Part shown: piece after piece, positions 1-10,800 of the stretch
Numbering within the stretch: position 1 is the stretch's first letter
Layout of the letters: the number at the start of each line of letters is the position of its first letter
NCBI GenBank assembly: GCA_947650285.1
Contig: CANTFL010001158.1
Coordinates: 46,212-110,211 of the forward strand
Length of the DNA stretch: 64,000 bases
Reading direction: 5' to 3'
DNA from: Hyaloperonospora brassicae
Taxonomy: Eukaryota > Oomycota > Peronosporomycetes > Peronosporales > Peronosporaceae
Program-made: the position numbers and the translations under genes
Notes under the pieces: model-generated
Told to the model about the DNA's origin: nothing
The model's database searches: none
The model's input: the letters and a program-made list of their open reading frames with translations, nothing else

Positions 1-8
1 CTCCCTCC

Positions 9-46
<38 letters not shown>
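1..46. repeat. (CT)n microsatellite
   Basis: A pyrimidine run, mostly CT dinucleotides, opens the window about 180 bases upstream of the Myb gene start. It may lie in that gene's promoter or 5' leader. Confidence 0.9.
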
Positions 47-49
<3 letters not shown>

Positions 50-228
50 CTAATCATGCAGCAGACCAATGACTGGCAAGTGAGGAGCTTCTCAGCCGCA
101 CCCCCGTAAGGTTTCAGTCCGCATTCTTCCGCGAGAAGTCAGACCAGCGGCTCCACCGGCTCCTTGGCCCGCACCACCGCAGCAGTAGCAGCCACCGCCG
201 CCACCGGCAGACCCGCGCAGTGCACTGC

Positions 229-2507
229 ATGGCTTCGACCGAACGGATGACGTCCCCGACGTTGGCCGCTGTCGCTCCACCACCACCAGCAGCAACAGCA
301 GCAGAGCCGTCGCCCCCCGCAGTAGCAATAGCCTCAGCCACAGCAGCGCCAGTCAAGAAGCGCAAGGCCAGCGGCGCGCCCTCTGGTTGCCGCGAGACCG
401 GCAGCACGTCGACGCACTGCTCGCTCTGCGGCTTTGGCGCCTCGACGCTCGACCACCTGCTCACACACGTGCGGGAGGCGCACGACCGGAGCCACGAGGC
501 CGCGTCGCCAATGGGTACGTTCGGTACACTCGCGCAACTGCAACTGCTGCTGCGCTATCTATGGCTCGACAGCGTCTACGTCTTCACACACACTCACACG
601 CACACAAACACTCACTTGTTGTCTCCGTCTCTCTCTCTCCTTACGTCTTTCTGTCTCTCTATGCTACAGCGCTGCCGCTTCAAGTGGCCCAGATGGTGGT
701 CCAACGAGCTCTTGACCAGGCAGCTCTGGGAGGCGCCACGAGCGCGTGGCTTAGCGACATGCAGCACGAGTTTGCCGCCGCAGCTGAGTTGGCGACAGCA
801 CTCGAGCGACGCGACGCGCACGGAGTGGCCACAGCGGTCGGGCGCCTGCACGGCGGCACGCGGTCGGGAGACGAGCGGACGCTGTCGGCGACGCTGCAAC
901 AGGCCGCGCAGATCTTGCTCCGGTCACTGCCTGCAGCACCGACAGGGGCCGACGCCTCGTCGGTGGCCGTTGTGGCGATCAAACAGGAGGAGAAGGAGGT
1001 GTACAGTGAAGCAGGTGGAGCTGTTGCTGGCGCTAGAGCCGGAGCAATAGATGTAGACGACGCTGCAGAGGGACTACTGCCAAAGGGAAAAGACTCGAGT
1101 ATCCACGAAGCTGAAGCCGCACAGGCGCTCACGGGGCTACGGGCTACAGCCTCGAGCAGCGCGACGACGACGGAAGCCACGATGGCTGCAGCTCCGGTGG
1201 CGACAGCGACTTCGTCTGTGTGGCCGCCGGCTGCACCAAAGCCGACTCCAATGGCTCCTCAAGCCTCGTTCCCGTCGTTCACGCTCGGTTCGCCGTTGAG
1301 TATCACTGCGCCGACCTTGCAACTGAGCAGTCCCCACTTTCCGTCGTCCGACGGCGTGTACACTGGTGCTAGTGCTCGACGGTCGCCGGGTACGCAGTCG
1401 TCGTTGCCAAGCCTATTTGCACGGAGTCTGTTGGCACCGCTGGCGTCGCCGTCCAGCGTCGCGGACCCCGGGAACGGCTTGGCGCAAGGTGTGGCGACGG
1501 ACACGGGTTACATGAACCCCATGATGGTCACGGACCACCGCAACTCGTTGGGTTCGACGCTTCGACCCGAGCCGACGTCAGCATTTCTCACGCCAGTGTA
1601 CTACTCGTCATTCCCCACGTTTTCGACGACTACTGCTGGCGCCATGCACGGCACACCGACGATGAATCGACCGACGTTGGCGTCCCCCGTCAAGCGGAAA
1701 AGTATCACATCGAAGCAGCTCATAGTACGATGCGATGCGGAAGTCGCAGCTGTCCGAGCCGCCACGTCCACAGCTGCAGGAGCCGACACAAGTGGGCTGG
1801 CATCGCTCGGATCGATTTCAGTGTCGGGGACACCCACGACGCCTGCGACCCGCAAAGCCACTCCTCGACGCTGGACCAAGGAAGAGGACGACGCATTACG
1901 TTCGGCTGTGGAGAACCACCGCGAGAAGAACTGGAAGGCGATCGCTGCGCAAGTACCTGGTCGCAACCACACGCAGTGTCTTCAGCGATGGACGAAAGTG
2001 CTGGCTCCAGGTCTTGTGAAAGGCCACTGGTCGCCGCACGAGGATGAGCTGCTGCGACGTCTCGTAGCGACGGAGCAGAAGAACTGGGGCGACGTGGCCT
2101 CGAAGATTCCGGGCCGCACGTCGAAGCAGTGCCGGGAGCGCTGGCACAACCATTTGGATCCGCAGATCGTGCGCGGCGCCTACACTCCCGAGGAAGACCG
2201 TCTGATCCTCGAGGCACAAGCGCGATTGGGCAATCGCTGGTCCGTCATCGCCGCCATGTTACCGGGACGGACTGAAGACGCTGTCAAGATCCGCTGGAAG
2301 TCGCACTGCCGCTTATGGCGGGCGCGCAAGTACTTGCGGAAGAACCCCAACAGCGACGTCGACATGATGAGCGAACCGACGCAGACGCCGCGAACGCCGT
2401 TAGTGCCTCCGACGGGCGATTTCAAGTGGCCCGTGCCCTTTCCGTGTGGTGCCGTCGACGAGCACGAGTCAAATGCGGGCACTGATGTGATGGGGCGAGC
2501 CGACTAA
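229..2507 (+). CDS. R1R2R3 Myb transcription factor with an N-terminal C2H2 finger
   Basis: Two exons: 229-514 and 670-2507. The 155-base intron (515-669) starts GTACGT, ends in a pyrimidine tract plus ACAG, and its removal keeps phase; an ATG at 220 is an alternative start. The product is about 707 residues. Residues about 64-85 form a CX2CX12HX4H finger. A long low-complexity Ala/Ser/Thr/Pro region follows. Three Myb repeats lie at about 495-645: repeats 1 and 2 each keep the three spaced tryptophans, and repeat 3 has Tyr in place of the first. In the family, R1R2R3 Myb proteins bind AACNG-type DNA in the nucleus and regulate cell cycle or development; in oomycetes some Myb genes are linked to sporulation. 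The specific target here is unknown. The finger-Myb combination rests on the splice call. Confidence 0.88.
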
Positions 2508-2715
2508 GCTGCAAAGCGAACGATCGACAGTGGGCGACGGCAGTGGACGTCGGTAGTAAACGGCAGTGGACGTGAGTGGACGTAATCTCTAAATATGAAC
2601 CTGTACTGTACCTGCGACGCCGCGTTGTGCTCAACAGCAAACACAGAGTGACCGAACGTGCCCACAGCTGTTGTGAGTGGCTGAAACTCCGCACCAGCGC
2701 CGCCAGTCATCGGAA

Positions 2716-4833
2716 ATGCTCATGACGGTGCGTAGCTCTTCGCTCGATCGCTGCCGTCCTCTCTGTCGGCCTCCAACTACCAAATGCCGTACTGATCTCT
2801 CTCTCTGTGTCTGTGTGTGTCTGTGCATGTCTGTGTGTGTCTGTGTGTGTCTGTGTGTGTCTGTGTGTGTCTGTGTGTGTCTGTGCATGTCTGTGTACGT
2901 CTGTGTACGTCTGTCGTGTTCGCTGCTCACTTGTTGCTCGCAGACGCGGTCTATCGAGCTCGCTGCCCAGCCAACGTACCTCGACAGCAGCTCATCGGAC
3001 CACGCGAGTCTCGCGGTGCTCCGAGCCATTGGCGTCTCCATCGCCGAGTGCTCTTCCAGCTCGACTTTGAGCGCAGGCGACTTCGTGGTGGACGTGACGA
3101 CGGACGAAGCGCTGCAGAACGAGCACTCGAGCGCGCGTGACATCGTCTACAAGGTCGTGACTGGCCGCGTGTTCCTCGACGCTCGGGACTCGGCCGACTG
3201 CTGGGTCCGCTGCAATCTGATTGAGGGCATGGAGGTTACGCTGAGGCCGCAGACGCTGCGCCGCTTTGTTCCTGTCACGGGTAACGCTGTGCAACTGGTG
3301 GAAAGTAGAGACGGACCGCGGAGTCTGCTGCCTCGCTACACTCGACCGACCGATGCGGCAAATCACTTGACGCTAGTGGATGCCAGGGCAAGTCGGGAGC
3401 TCGTGTGTGAGCTCTGTCGTCTGTACTACACGACGGGGTGGATGATGGGCACGGGCGGCGCCATGAGTCTACGGCACGGAGAACGCATCTACGTGACACC
3501 GTCAGGTGTCCCGAAAGAACGGCTGCAACCAGAGGATCTGTACGTACTGGACCTTGCTGGCAACATCCTCTCGTACCCGGACGCGAAAGCTGGCAAGAAA
3601 CTCCCCAAGCTGTCAGACTGCGCGCCGCTGTTCCTGCACGTGCACAAGGTTCGCGCGGCTTCGGTTGTGCTGCATAGTCACGGCATCACGTGCAACTTGG
3701 CGGCTGCGCTGTGCGATGGCAAGAGTGAGTTCCGCATGTCGCATCAGGAGATGATCAAGGGCATTGCTGGCCACGGGTATGCAGACACCTTGGTTGTGCC
3801 TGTGATTGACAACGCCCCGAAGGAGTCTGCGCTTGCAGAGCCCATGGCGCAGACTTTGGAGGCGTACCCCAACACGCCTGCTGTGCTTGTTCGTCGTCAC
3901 GGTCTCTTCGCGTGGGGTGACTCGTGGGAGGCTGCCAAGCGCCATGCCGAGTGCCTCCACTACCTGTTCGAGACGGCGATTGAGATGCGCAAGCTCAACT
4001 TGGACTTCACAGTTCCTCCTGTGTCGGCCGTTGCGAGCAACGATAGCTCTCTGGAGGGCGTGTGCGCTGGTGAGTCGAGCAGCAGCAAGCGGAGTATGGC
4101 AGAGCAGCACAAGGTGGTGATGCTGGACATTGAGGGCACCACGACACCCATCACTTTTGTCCACGATGTTTTGTTCCCGTACGTGACGGCCAATGTTGCT
4201 CGCTTCTTGGAACAAACGTGGGACTCAGCCGACACGAAAGCGGACGTCGCAGCGTTGATCGCTCAGCACAAGCAGGACGAGATCGATGGAGTGAACGCGC
4301 CTGCAGTGGACGGCCAGCAAGGCAAAGCAGAGCTCATTGACGCTCTCACTGCTTACGTCAAGTGGAACGTCGCGGCTGACCGCAAGATCGGACCGCTCAA
4401 GCTACTGCAGGGTCACATGTGGCTTCAAGGCTACGAGAACGGCGAGCTCAAAGCGCTAGTGTACGACGATGTTCCTCCGTGTCTTGAGCGTCTGCGCGCC
4501 CGTGGTGTGCGCGTGGGCATTTACTCGTCCGGCTCGCGCCAGGCCCAGAAGCTGCTGTTCCAGTATTCCGACAAGGGCGACTTGCGTGAGTATCTGACCG
4601 TCTACTTCGACACGAGCATTGGTCACAAGCGCGAAGTGAGAAGCTACGGGGAAATCGTCCAGAGTCTTGGCGTCGATACTGCCAAGGACGTGCTGTTTGT
4701 AACGGATGTGATTGAAGAGGCTGAAGCGGCACACGCTGCTGGACTCGACACCGTTTTGTCCGTGCGTCCGGGCAACAAACCGCTGCCAGAGTCCCACCAC
4801 TTCCCCACAATACGCTCGTTCAGTGAGCTCTGA
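2716..4833 (+). CDS. Methionine-salvage fusion: acireductone dioxygenase-like + MtnB dehydratase + MtnC enolase-phosphatase
   Basis: The coding body is 2944-4833. I infer a short first exon 2716-2727 (MLMT) and an intron 2728-2943 (GTGCGT ... CGCAG) filled with GT/CT repeats; the start is the weakest part. Residues about 5-150 match acireductone dioxygenase, including the segment after the metal site (FLDARDSADCWVR). Three of the four metal ligands appear replaced: the site reads EHSSARD where EHxHxxxE is expected, and the late His is Arg (LRRF). Residues about 150-365 are an MtnB-type class II aldolase fold with TPSGVPKERLQPED and the zinc pair H248/H250. Residues about 390-633 are an MtnC HAD phosphatase with LDIEGTT (D399, E401), the YSSGS motif and the KREVRSYGEI segment. 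MtnB dehydrates methylthioribulose-1-phosphate; MtnC enolises and dephosphorylates the product, giving the acireductone that a dioxygenase would consume. Acting in the cytosol is expected. MtnB-MtnC fusions are known in plants; the added dioxygenase-like part is unusual. Confidence 0.9.
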   Translation: MLMTVRSSSLDRCRPLCRPPTTKCRTDLSLCVCVCLCMSVCVCVCLCVSVCVCVCLCMSVYVCVRLSCSLLTCCSQTRSIELAAQPTYLDSSSSDHASLAVLRAIGVSIAECSSSSTLSAGDFVVDVTTDEALQNEHSSARDIVYKVVTGRVFLDARDSADCWVRCNLIEGMEVTLRPQTLRRFVPVTGNAVQLVESRDGPRSLLPRYTRPTDAANHLTLVDARASRELVCELCRLYYTTGWMMGTGGAMSLRHGERIYVTPSGVPKERLQPEDLYVLDLAGNILSYPDAKAGKKLPKLSDCAPLFLHVHKVRAASVVLHSHGITCNLAAALCDGKSEFRMSHQEMIKGIAGHGYADTLVVPVIDNAPKESALAEPMAQTLEAYPNTPAVLVRRHGLFAWGDSWEAAKRHAECLHYLFETAIEMRKLNLDFTVPPVSAVASNDSSLEGVCAGESSSSKRSMAEQHKVVMLDIEGTTTPITFVHDVLFPYVTANVARFLEQTWDSADTKADVAALIAQHKQDEIDGVNAPAVDGQQGKAELIDALTAYVKWNVAADRKIGPLKLLQGHMWLQGYENGELKALVYDDVPPCLERLRARGVRVGIYSSGSRQAQKLLFQYSDKGDLREYLTVYFDTSIGHKREVRSYGEIVQSLGVDTAKDVLFVTDVIEEAEAAHAAGLDTVLSVRPGNKPLPESHHFPTIRSFSEL
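2797..2914. repeat. (GTGTCT)n / GT-rich tandem repeat in a predicted intron
   Basis: CT repeats pass into imperfect GTGTCT units, some read as GTGCATGTCT or GTGTACGTCT. The tract stays open in frame and would encode a Cys/Val/Leu-alternating stretch. That is why I treat it as intronic rather than protein-coding. Confidence 0.85.
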
Positions 4834-5247
4834 GTGCCAAAGGACTTCAACGCCGATCACCCGCTCGTCTCTGCGTTTAACGTCGTTCAGGCCGTGCGTT
4901 GAGCGAGTGGTACAAGTTGCTGCACGAAGGACTTTCGATCCGAGTCAAGTGACGGACTGCAGTGGGTCATCAGGTCGATCGATAGCTGTAGACGCTGTCT
5001 CCATACCAACAAGCGCACATGACCGTCTCGTTCCGAGCCAATGGTCGACATGGCTACAGCGTCGGTTCAAGATCCACGAACCGTTGCGTGCGACTGTCCG
5101 TCTGTAGCCATGTTGAGAACCACCGGTCGTTTTTGCACTTGGGTAGTCTGTCTGTAGCCATGTTCTCTAACTGTCGTCTCTTGCTCTTCTGCTCTCGAAC
5201 CGGTCACTAACCCGTGACTGGTTCCGTCGCACTCGCTGCCGCTGGAC
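4834..5247. other. Intergenic spacer between the salvage fusion and the CENP-B-like gene
   Basis: No gene is supported. A short direct repeat of about 17 bases (CTGTAGCCATGTT core) occurs near 5102 and 5152, within the likely promoter of the downstream gene. Confidence 0.6.
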
Positions 5248-6803
5248 ATGACGGCGTCGGGCGACGAGCGCTCGGGCGCGTCCGACACGCCGCGCACGTG
5301 CCGCCCGTCTTCAGCACTGCACGAAGACGTGAGTAGCCCCACGCTCGCGCTTCTCGCCGCGCCCGACGCGCCTTTTTCGCCGCCCAGTGACGCGGCAAAC
5401 GTAACGGCTTTGCGCCTCGAGCGCTGCGCGTCGGAGCTCCTCGAGTGGCTCGCGCGCGCGCCAGTGGCCACGTCGCTGCCGGACGAAGCGCTCTTCTTCT
5501 TCGAGACGCAGCACCCCGAGATCCTGACGGACCTCCCGCTGCTCTTTGCGTGGCTCTCGCTCTTCGTGGCGCAGCACGAGCGCTCAAGCGGCGACAGACG
5601 CGCAGTGGGGGCGAATCCTACAGTTGTAGAGCAATACGCGGCCTGCAAGAGCACCTTGACGCCCCTGTTCGACAAGCACGAGAGCGAGCGACTGCAGGGG
5701 ACAGAGCTGCGCGCTGAGGACGCAGCGACGAGCGGTCGACGACCACAGCCGATGGGGGCGCAGGCCGAGACGGAGCTGCTGCAGTGGGTCCTCGCGCGCC
5801 GGCACGTGGCGCTCACGCGACAGGACATTCTGAACCACGTGATGGAGGCGTACCCGGTGTTTGCGGCCTCGAAGAGCGCCGCTGCGCTGAAAGTCTGGAC
5901 GGCGCGATTTGTCAAGAAGCACATTGGACCGCACGTGGAGCCAGTGGCTGAATCAGCAGCTACGGAAGCTGTCGGGACGTTGTCGGACGGGAGGACAGAG
6001 ACAGCTGCTGGCAATCGAAAAGCTGCTGCTGATGGCGATGTCGCTGCTGCTGCTGCTGCTGCCAAGGCAGCAATCGTTGATGCGATGGACGCGGACTATG
6101 TTGGCGCATCGGATGTGGGTGAGGCGGAGCTCTGTTTGCTTGTGCCACAAGCGCCTTTTGGGCCCGAGACACTGGAAACAAGGGAAGAGGCGGGCCTCGA
6201 GTCTGCAGCGACCACTGGACGACGACATACTGGTAAACGGCGGTCGTGTGCACGACGCTACATGCTGTTTTCGAACGAGTTTAAGCTGCATGCCGTGCAC
6301 ATGGTGGAACAAGGCAAGAGCGTGGCTGAAGTTTCGAAAGAACTGGGCCTCAAGAGCAGTAATTGCTTGAATTACTGGAGAAGTATTCGCGACAAACTTG
6401 TTACGGCCGAGCGAAAGCGATTTCGATTAGCTGGAGGTGGACGGCGCAGTAGCTGCACGTTTGAGGACGAACTGCTCACGTGGGTTAGTCAGCGTCATCA
6501 GCGAGGTCAAGGTCAGTGCTATGATTGAGCAACGACACGTTGCGCTGCTGTTGGTCGGATGTTATTGGAGTCGGTGTTGACGTTCGTTGTGGTTGTTGTT
6601 GTTGTTGTTGTCTGCGTTTGGTCGCAGGCACTGATGCTAAGGCTGTCCTGGAGTACATAAAGCAGTACCACTCGACTTTCACCGAAGGCAAAAAGGAGCC
6701 GACGCTGCGCAAGTGGATCTTGCGTTTTTTCAAGCGCTGTTGGCGAGCTCCGTGTCCATCGATGGACTCGCAGGATGCAGAGAAAGCGTACATATTTGTC
6801 TAA
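5248..6803 (+). CDS. DNA-binding protein with three CENP-B-type HTH repeats and a psq-like HTH
   Basis: Exons are 5248-6511 and 6628-6803. The 116-base intron starts GTCAGT and ends GGTCGCAG, contains a (GTT)n run, and splicing restores phase for a 479-residue product. Three segments share one pattern, ELLxW, then about 20 mixed residues, a hydrophobic helix, and a final W(x)2RF(V/F)KK/R-like end. They lie at residues about 63-110, 176-225 and 408-458; the first keeps the opening ELLEW and the closing AWLSLFVAQH. The third is split by the intron. Residues about 341-385 (FSNEFKLHAVHMVEQGKS and on) look like a psq/pogo-type HTH. This is the DNA-binding module arrangement of CENP-B and pogo/Tigger transposases, but no DDE catalytic domain follows. 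A GCT run encodes poly-Ala near residue 268. A nuclear role, possibly as a domesticated transposase derivative, is inference. Confidence 0.75.
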
Positions 6804-7825
6804 CACGACTGCGTCTTGACTGTTAGTGTTGTCTTGTTTGCATGGAAGGGTGGACCATACAGGAACATGCCCGTTATCCAATGCAGTTGAGAACGGTGGT
6901 GAGCGCTAACGACATGCCGAAGCTCGTGCGTGCCCCATACGCAACAGGTCGCTAGAAGGATGATGGCTAATCCTGGCACGTGTGTTTGGACCTGTCTGGC
7001 TGACTAATTGATGGGCGTGGAAGAAATGCAAGGCAGGCGTTGCAAGGCAGGCGTTGCTTATGGGCCGACTGCAGTGGACGTGGCAGCCGATACCGGTCAG
7101 GTAAAGCAGTTTAGTTTGTGCGTGCTCAGTTCTGGTCTCACCGATGGCATTGGAGCACGGAAACGAGACGCTGACTGCCCTCTTCGTTGGTCAGACCTGT
7201 AGCAGTTCTGACTTGTGAGCAAGGCAGCACTTGCGGACGAAGTTTGCAGTCATTGTCCTCGTTGACGCAAGGCCGAAAAATGAACAGTTTGTTGGCCGAC
7301 GATGACGACTGTAGCTGTTGACGCAACCGCCCGACATCACGTTCGCTTGTACGGCTGAAGACGTGGTGAAGTTGCACGTGCTGCACGTTACACGCACAAG
7401 GTTTTCGGCACAGTATTTCGGAAGTACCGAAGTCCAACGTCTGTTTCTTCGAGTCGGTACGTTGTTTGCAAAGGGTGATACCGGCTTTGCGATGCATTGC
7501 AGGGATCATGACTGGAGAGCTGCTCGCTCATCTTGTGCATCGAGATCGCCACCGCACCATTTCGACAATGCATGTGGCTGTTGTTGATATGACACCCACT
7601 TCATCGATGGAGTACCATACGCTGGGCTCACGAGGCGTTGTGTTGTTTGAGCTCCAGTCAATCGATCGTCAAGAAGAACGTAATCGGCTGCATCGCTGCA
7701 ACGTTATGCTTTAGCTACATCGGTCGCGTAAGGAACACATGACCGCGAGCAGCAAAACCTAATGGCCGACACGTGCTGCGAAAATACATCGTCTATTCAG
7801 TTATCCAAACGCACTGGTCTCCTGT
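6804..7825. other. Intergenic region between convergent genes
   Basis: This spacer lies between the ends of the CENP-B-like gene and RRP5. Only short unconvincing reading frames are present. A small duplicated unit (TTGCAAGGCAGGCG) sits near 7025-7055. I see no RNA gene. Confidence 0.55.
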
Positions 7826-10800
7826 CTACTTGGCCGCCGCACTAGCAACAAAGTCTTTGGCGAGCTGCTTGACGTGCTCCACCTGTTTGTCGTCGCCCTG
7901 GTCCTGCTCAAACTGCAAAAACTTCTTGAACAGGAACTTCATCTTCTTGGCCGAAAACTCCATTGCCAAGAGACGCTCAAAGAGCGCACGCACGAGCGCC
8001 ACGTCGCCAAACTTGATCTCCTTGTCCAAGTAGACATTCCACAAGTCCATTCGCTTCGGGTAGTTGGCCAGGATACCCTCGAAAATCGTCCGTGCCTTGT
8101 CCAGCTCGGCCTGTTCATACAGCAGCTGGCCGTACTTCAGAATCACGGGCAGGTGCTTGTGGCTCGCGAGGCTTTTCAAACTGCGCTGGAGGGTCTCAGC
8201 AGCATCGGCAAACTGCTTGGCACCAACCAAATACTGCAGCGAGCGGATCCACGTCTGTTTGCTCGCTCGGAACTTCTTCTGCATCGTTGCCAGCGTCTGG
8301 TTCACGTCCTCGTGCTCGTCGGCACGAGCGTACAAGTCGACCAAGTGGAGATACACGCGCTTCGGGTGGTTCACTTGCAGAGCACTCTTGAACACGCGCA
8401 GAAAGCTCGCATCGTCACCAAAGTCATGCTCCAAGTTCAGATACGCCACCCACACGTTGAGCTTCTCCTTTTCATCGCGGAACGAGACAGCTGAAGTCGC
8501 ACGAACTGCAACGTCACGAGCGAGGTCGACCTCGGTAAGGGACACATGGAAAGCCATGTACTGGATCCACAGGTACGAGCTCTGCGGCGACACGGCCAAC
8601 AGACGTTCGTAGTCACTTGCACTCTGAGGAACCTCGTCATTGCCAGCGAGCGCCTTCTCACGTAGAGCCACCCACTCATCACTCTGGACACACGTCTTCT
8701 TGCTGGACTTGGAAGACCTTGCAGCGTCCTCTTCGTCGTCCGTCTCCGTATCCGAAGACATTGCATCGTCGTCCTTGTCGTTTGTTTGCTTGCTCAGCAC
8801 GCTCGAGAATCCGTCCCAGCTGAATTCGACTGGAGCAACGCTACTCTCGACCTCCTCTTCCGTCGAGGATCCGTCGTTGTCCAGTTCAAGCTCCGTGGCC
8901 ACAGCCTTCGACTGCTTTTCTGTCGACTTCTTGACAACAGCCTCTTCTTCATCTTCTTCGTCCACCTCCATTGGCTCCGCTTCCTCCTCCTCTTCCTCAT
9001 CTTCGTTGTCACCAGCTTCCTCCTCTTCACTGTCTCCAGCCTTCTCCTCTTGCTCTTCCTCCTCCTCCTCCTCATCGGATTCCTCTTCCGAGCTGCTCTC
9101 CTCACCTTGGAAGTACGACGGCTTCAGACCGAACGATACGCGACGATCCTCGACCTTGAGCACCTTGGCCTTGACATAATCGCCCTCCGAGAAAACCTGA
9201 TCCAGCGGCTGCGTCACCTTCTCGTCCGCAACCTCCGAGATGTGGCACAAACCACTGATCGTGCTCTTCTCGATGCGCACGAAAACGCCATAAGCTTGCA
9301 CCTTTGTGATCGTGCCCTTGACTGTCAGACCCTCCTTCAGATCGCTCCACTTGAACATTGACACGTCTTCCGAGACGACCGACGCCTTCAGACTGAGCTC
9401 TAGACCGCGATCCGACTTCTTCGTCACGCGACCAGCGACCAACCTGCCACCCGGAAACTGAGTCTGCGGGTCCTTCACGAAATCGTCGCTGAGGTCACGC
9501 AGCATCACACGGGCCGTCGTGTGGCGGTCCACACGCACAAAACATCCACTCGTGGTCGTCATCGTCACAATTGCTGGCACCAGTTCGCCAATCTTGCGCT
9601 CGAGCGGCTTGGACGCCTTCTTCGCGTACTCCATCGGGTTCGCCAGCGCATCTGTGCGCAGAGACAAGTCGATGTGATTGCCAGCGGTCGAAAGGACAAC
9701 GCAGCGGACGACTTTGCCCGCAGCAAACTGGGGCAGCTTCAGCATGTCGTTCTTCCACTCAGTCAGAAGCTCGGTCACACACACGCGTCCAAACGTGTGC
9801 GCTCCAAGCTGCACCATGATCGATGGTGGACGAATCGCCGACTTTTTGGTCGAAATCACGCCGTTCACGATAGCCCCGGGCTTGAGCTCGGCCTTGACCA
9901 GGGCTGACGAAGAGTGGATCACGGACAGGTCGATCGCCTTTTTCTCATCGTCGACTTGAAGCACGAAACACTTGACGCGCTTGCCTACTGGGAAGTTGTC
10001 CTGCAATGCACGCATCACCTCCACTTCCTCTGACACTTCAGTGCAGCTAAGCGTGCCCGTGACATTGCTGCTCAGCTTGACACTCAAGTGGTCCGCGCAC
10101 TGCTCGACAACAACTCCCTCGACAGAGTTGCCTTCCTTCAGCAGGGCTCGACCCGCGCTGCCCTCCAGCCAATCTGGACGAGCAAATCGCTGGACGTCAG
10201 TCACCTTCTCGTCGCCAGCCACGTCTTCTGTGCGCAGTGACAGCTGCAGGGCGTGAAACTTTGCCGGATTCTCCTCACTGACAGGCTTGAGTTTGTTGGG
10301 ACCTTTGGTGGTCACGGCGATGACTCGACCTGTGACTGTGGCGTTGACTGCGTACCTGTCAAACGGATGCGAGTGGCCGGACTTCTCGTCGATGGCATCG
10401 ACATCAACAATGGATACCAACGTACGGGTCTTACCCACTTTCTTGCCGAGCTCGAAGTGGATCTCCATCGAGCTCTCGGCAATGCTGGCAATGACACCGG
10501 TCAGCTTGTTGCCAAGCACAAAGTCACCCGGTGTATACTTCGGCAGCTTGGATGGCAACTTGCGCACAGACTTCTTCGGCTTCGAGACCAGCATGGCTTC
10601 CTCGAGCGCCAACAACGCGAGACCATCGAACGGCGATGCAACGGAGCCGATCTGCAGTGAAGACTGCAACACACGACATTCCAATGACGCGCCCACCTCA
10701 ATACCAAGCTGGCTGCTTGTCTGCGAGGGACACCAAAAGTCGCACAACTGCAGCACGCCAATGTGTAGCACACCAGCGTTCTGTGGATCCGGGAAAGACA

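Noticed and set aside
2677..3143. Frames encoding Cys/Val/Leu-alternating stretches on one strand and Thr/His/Gln-rich stretches on the other
   Set aside because: They are translations of the GT/CT tandem repeat in a predicted intron.
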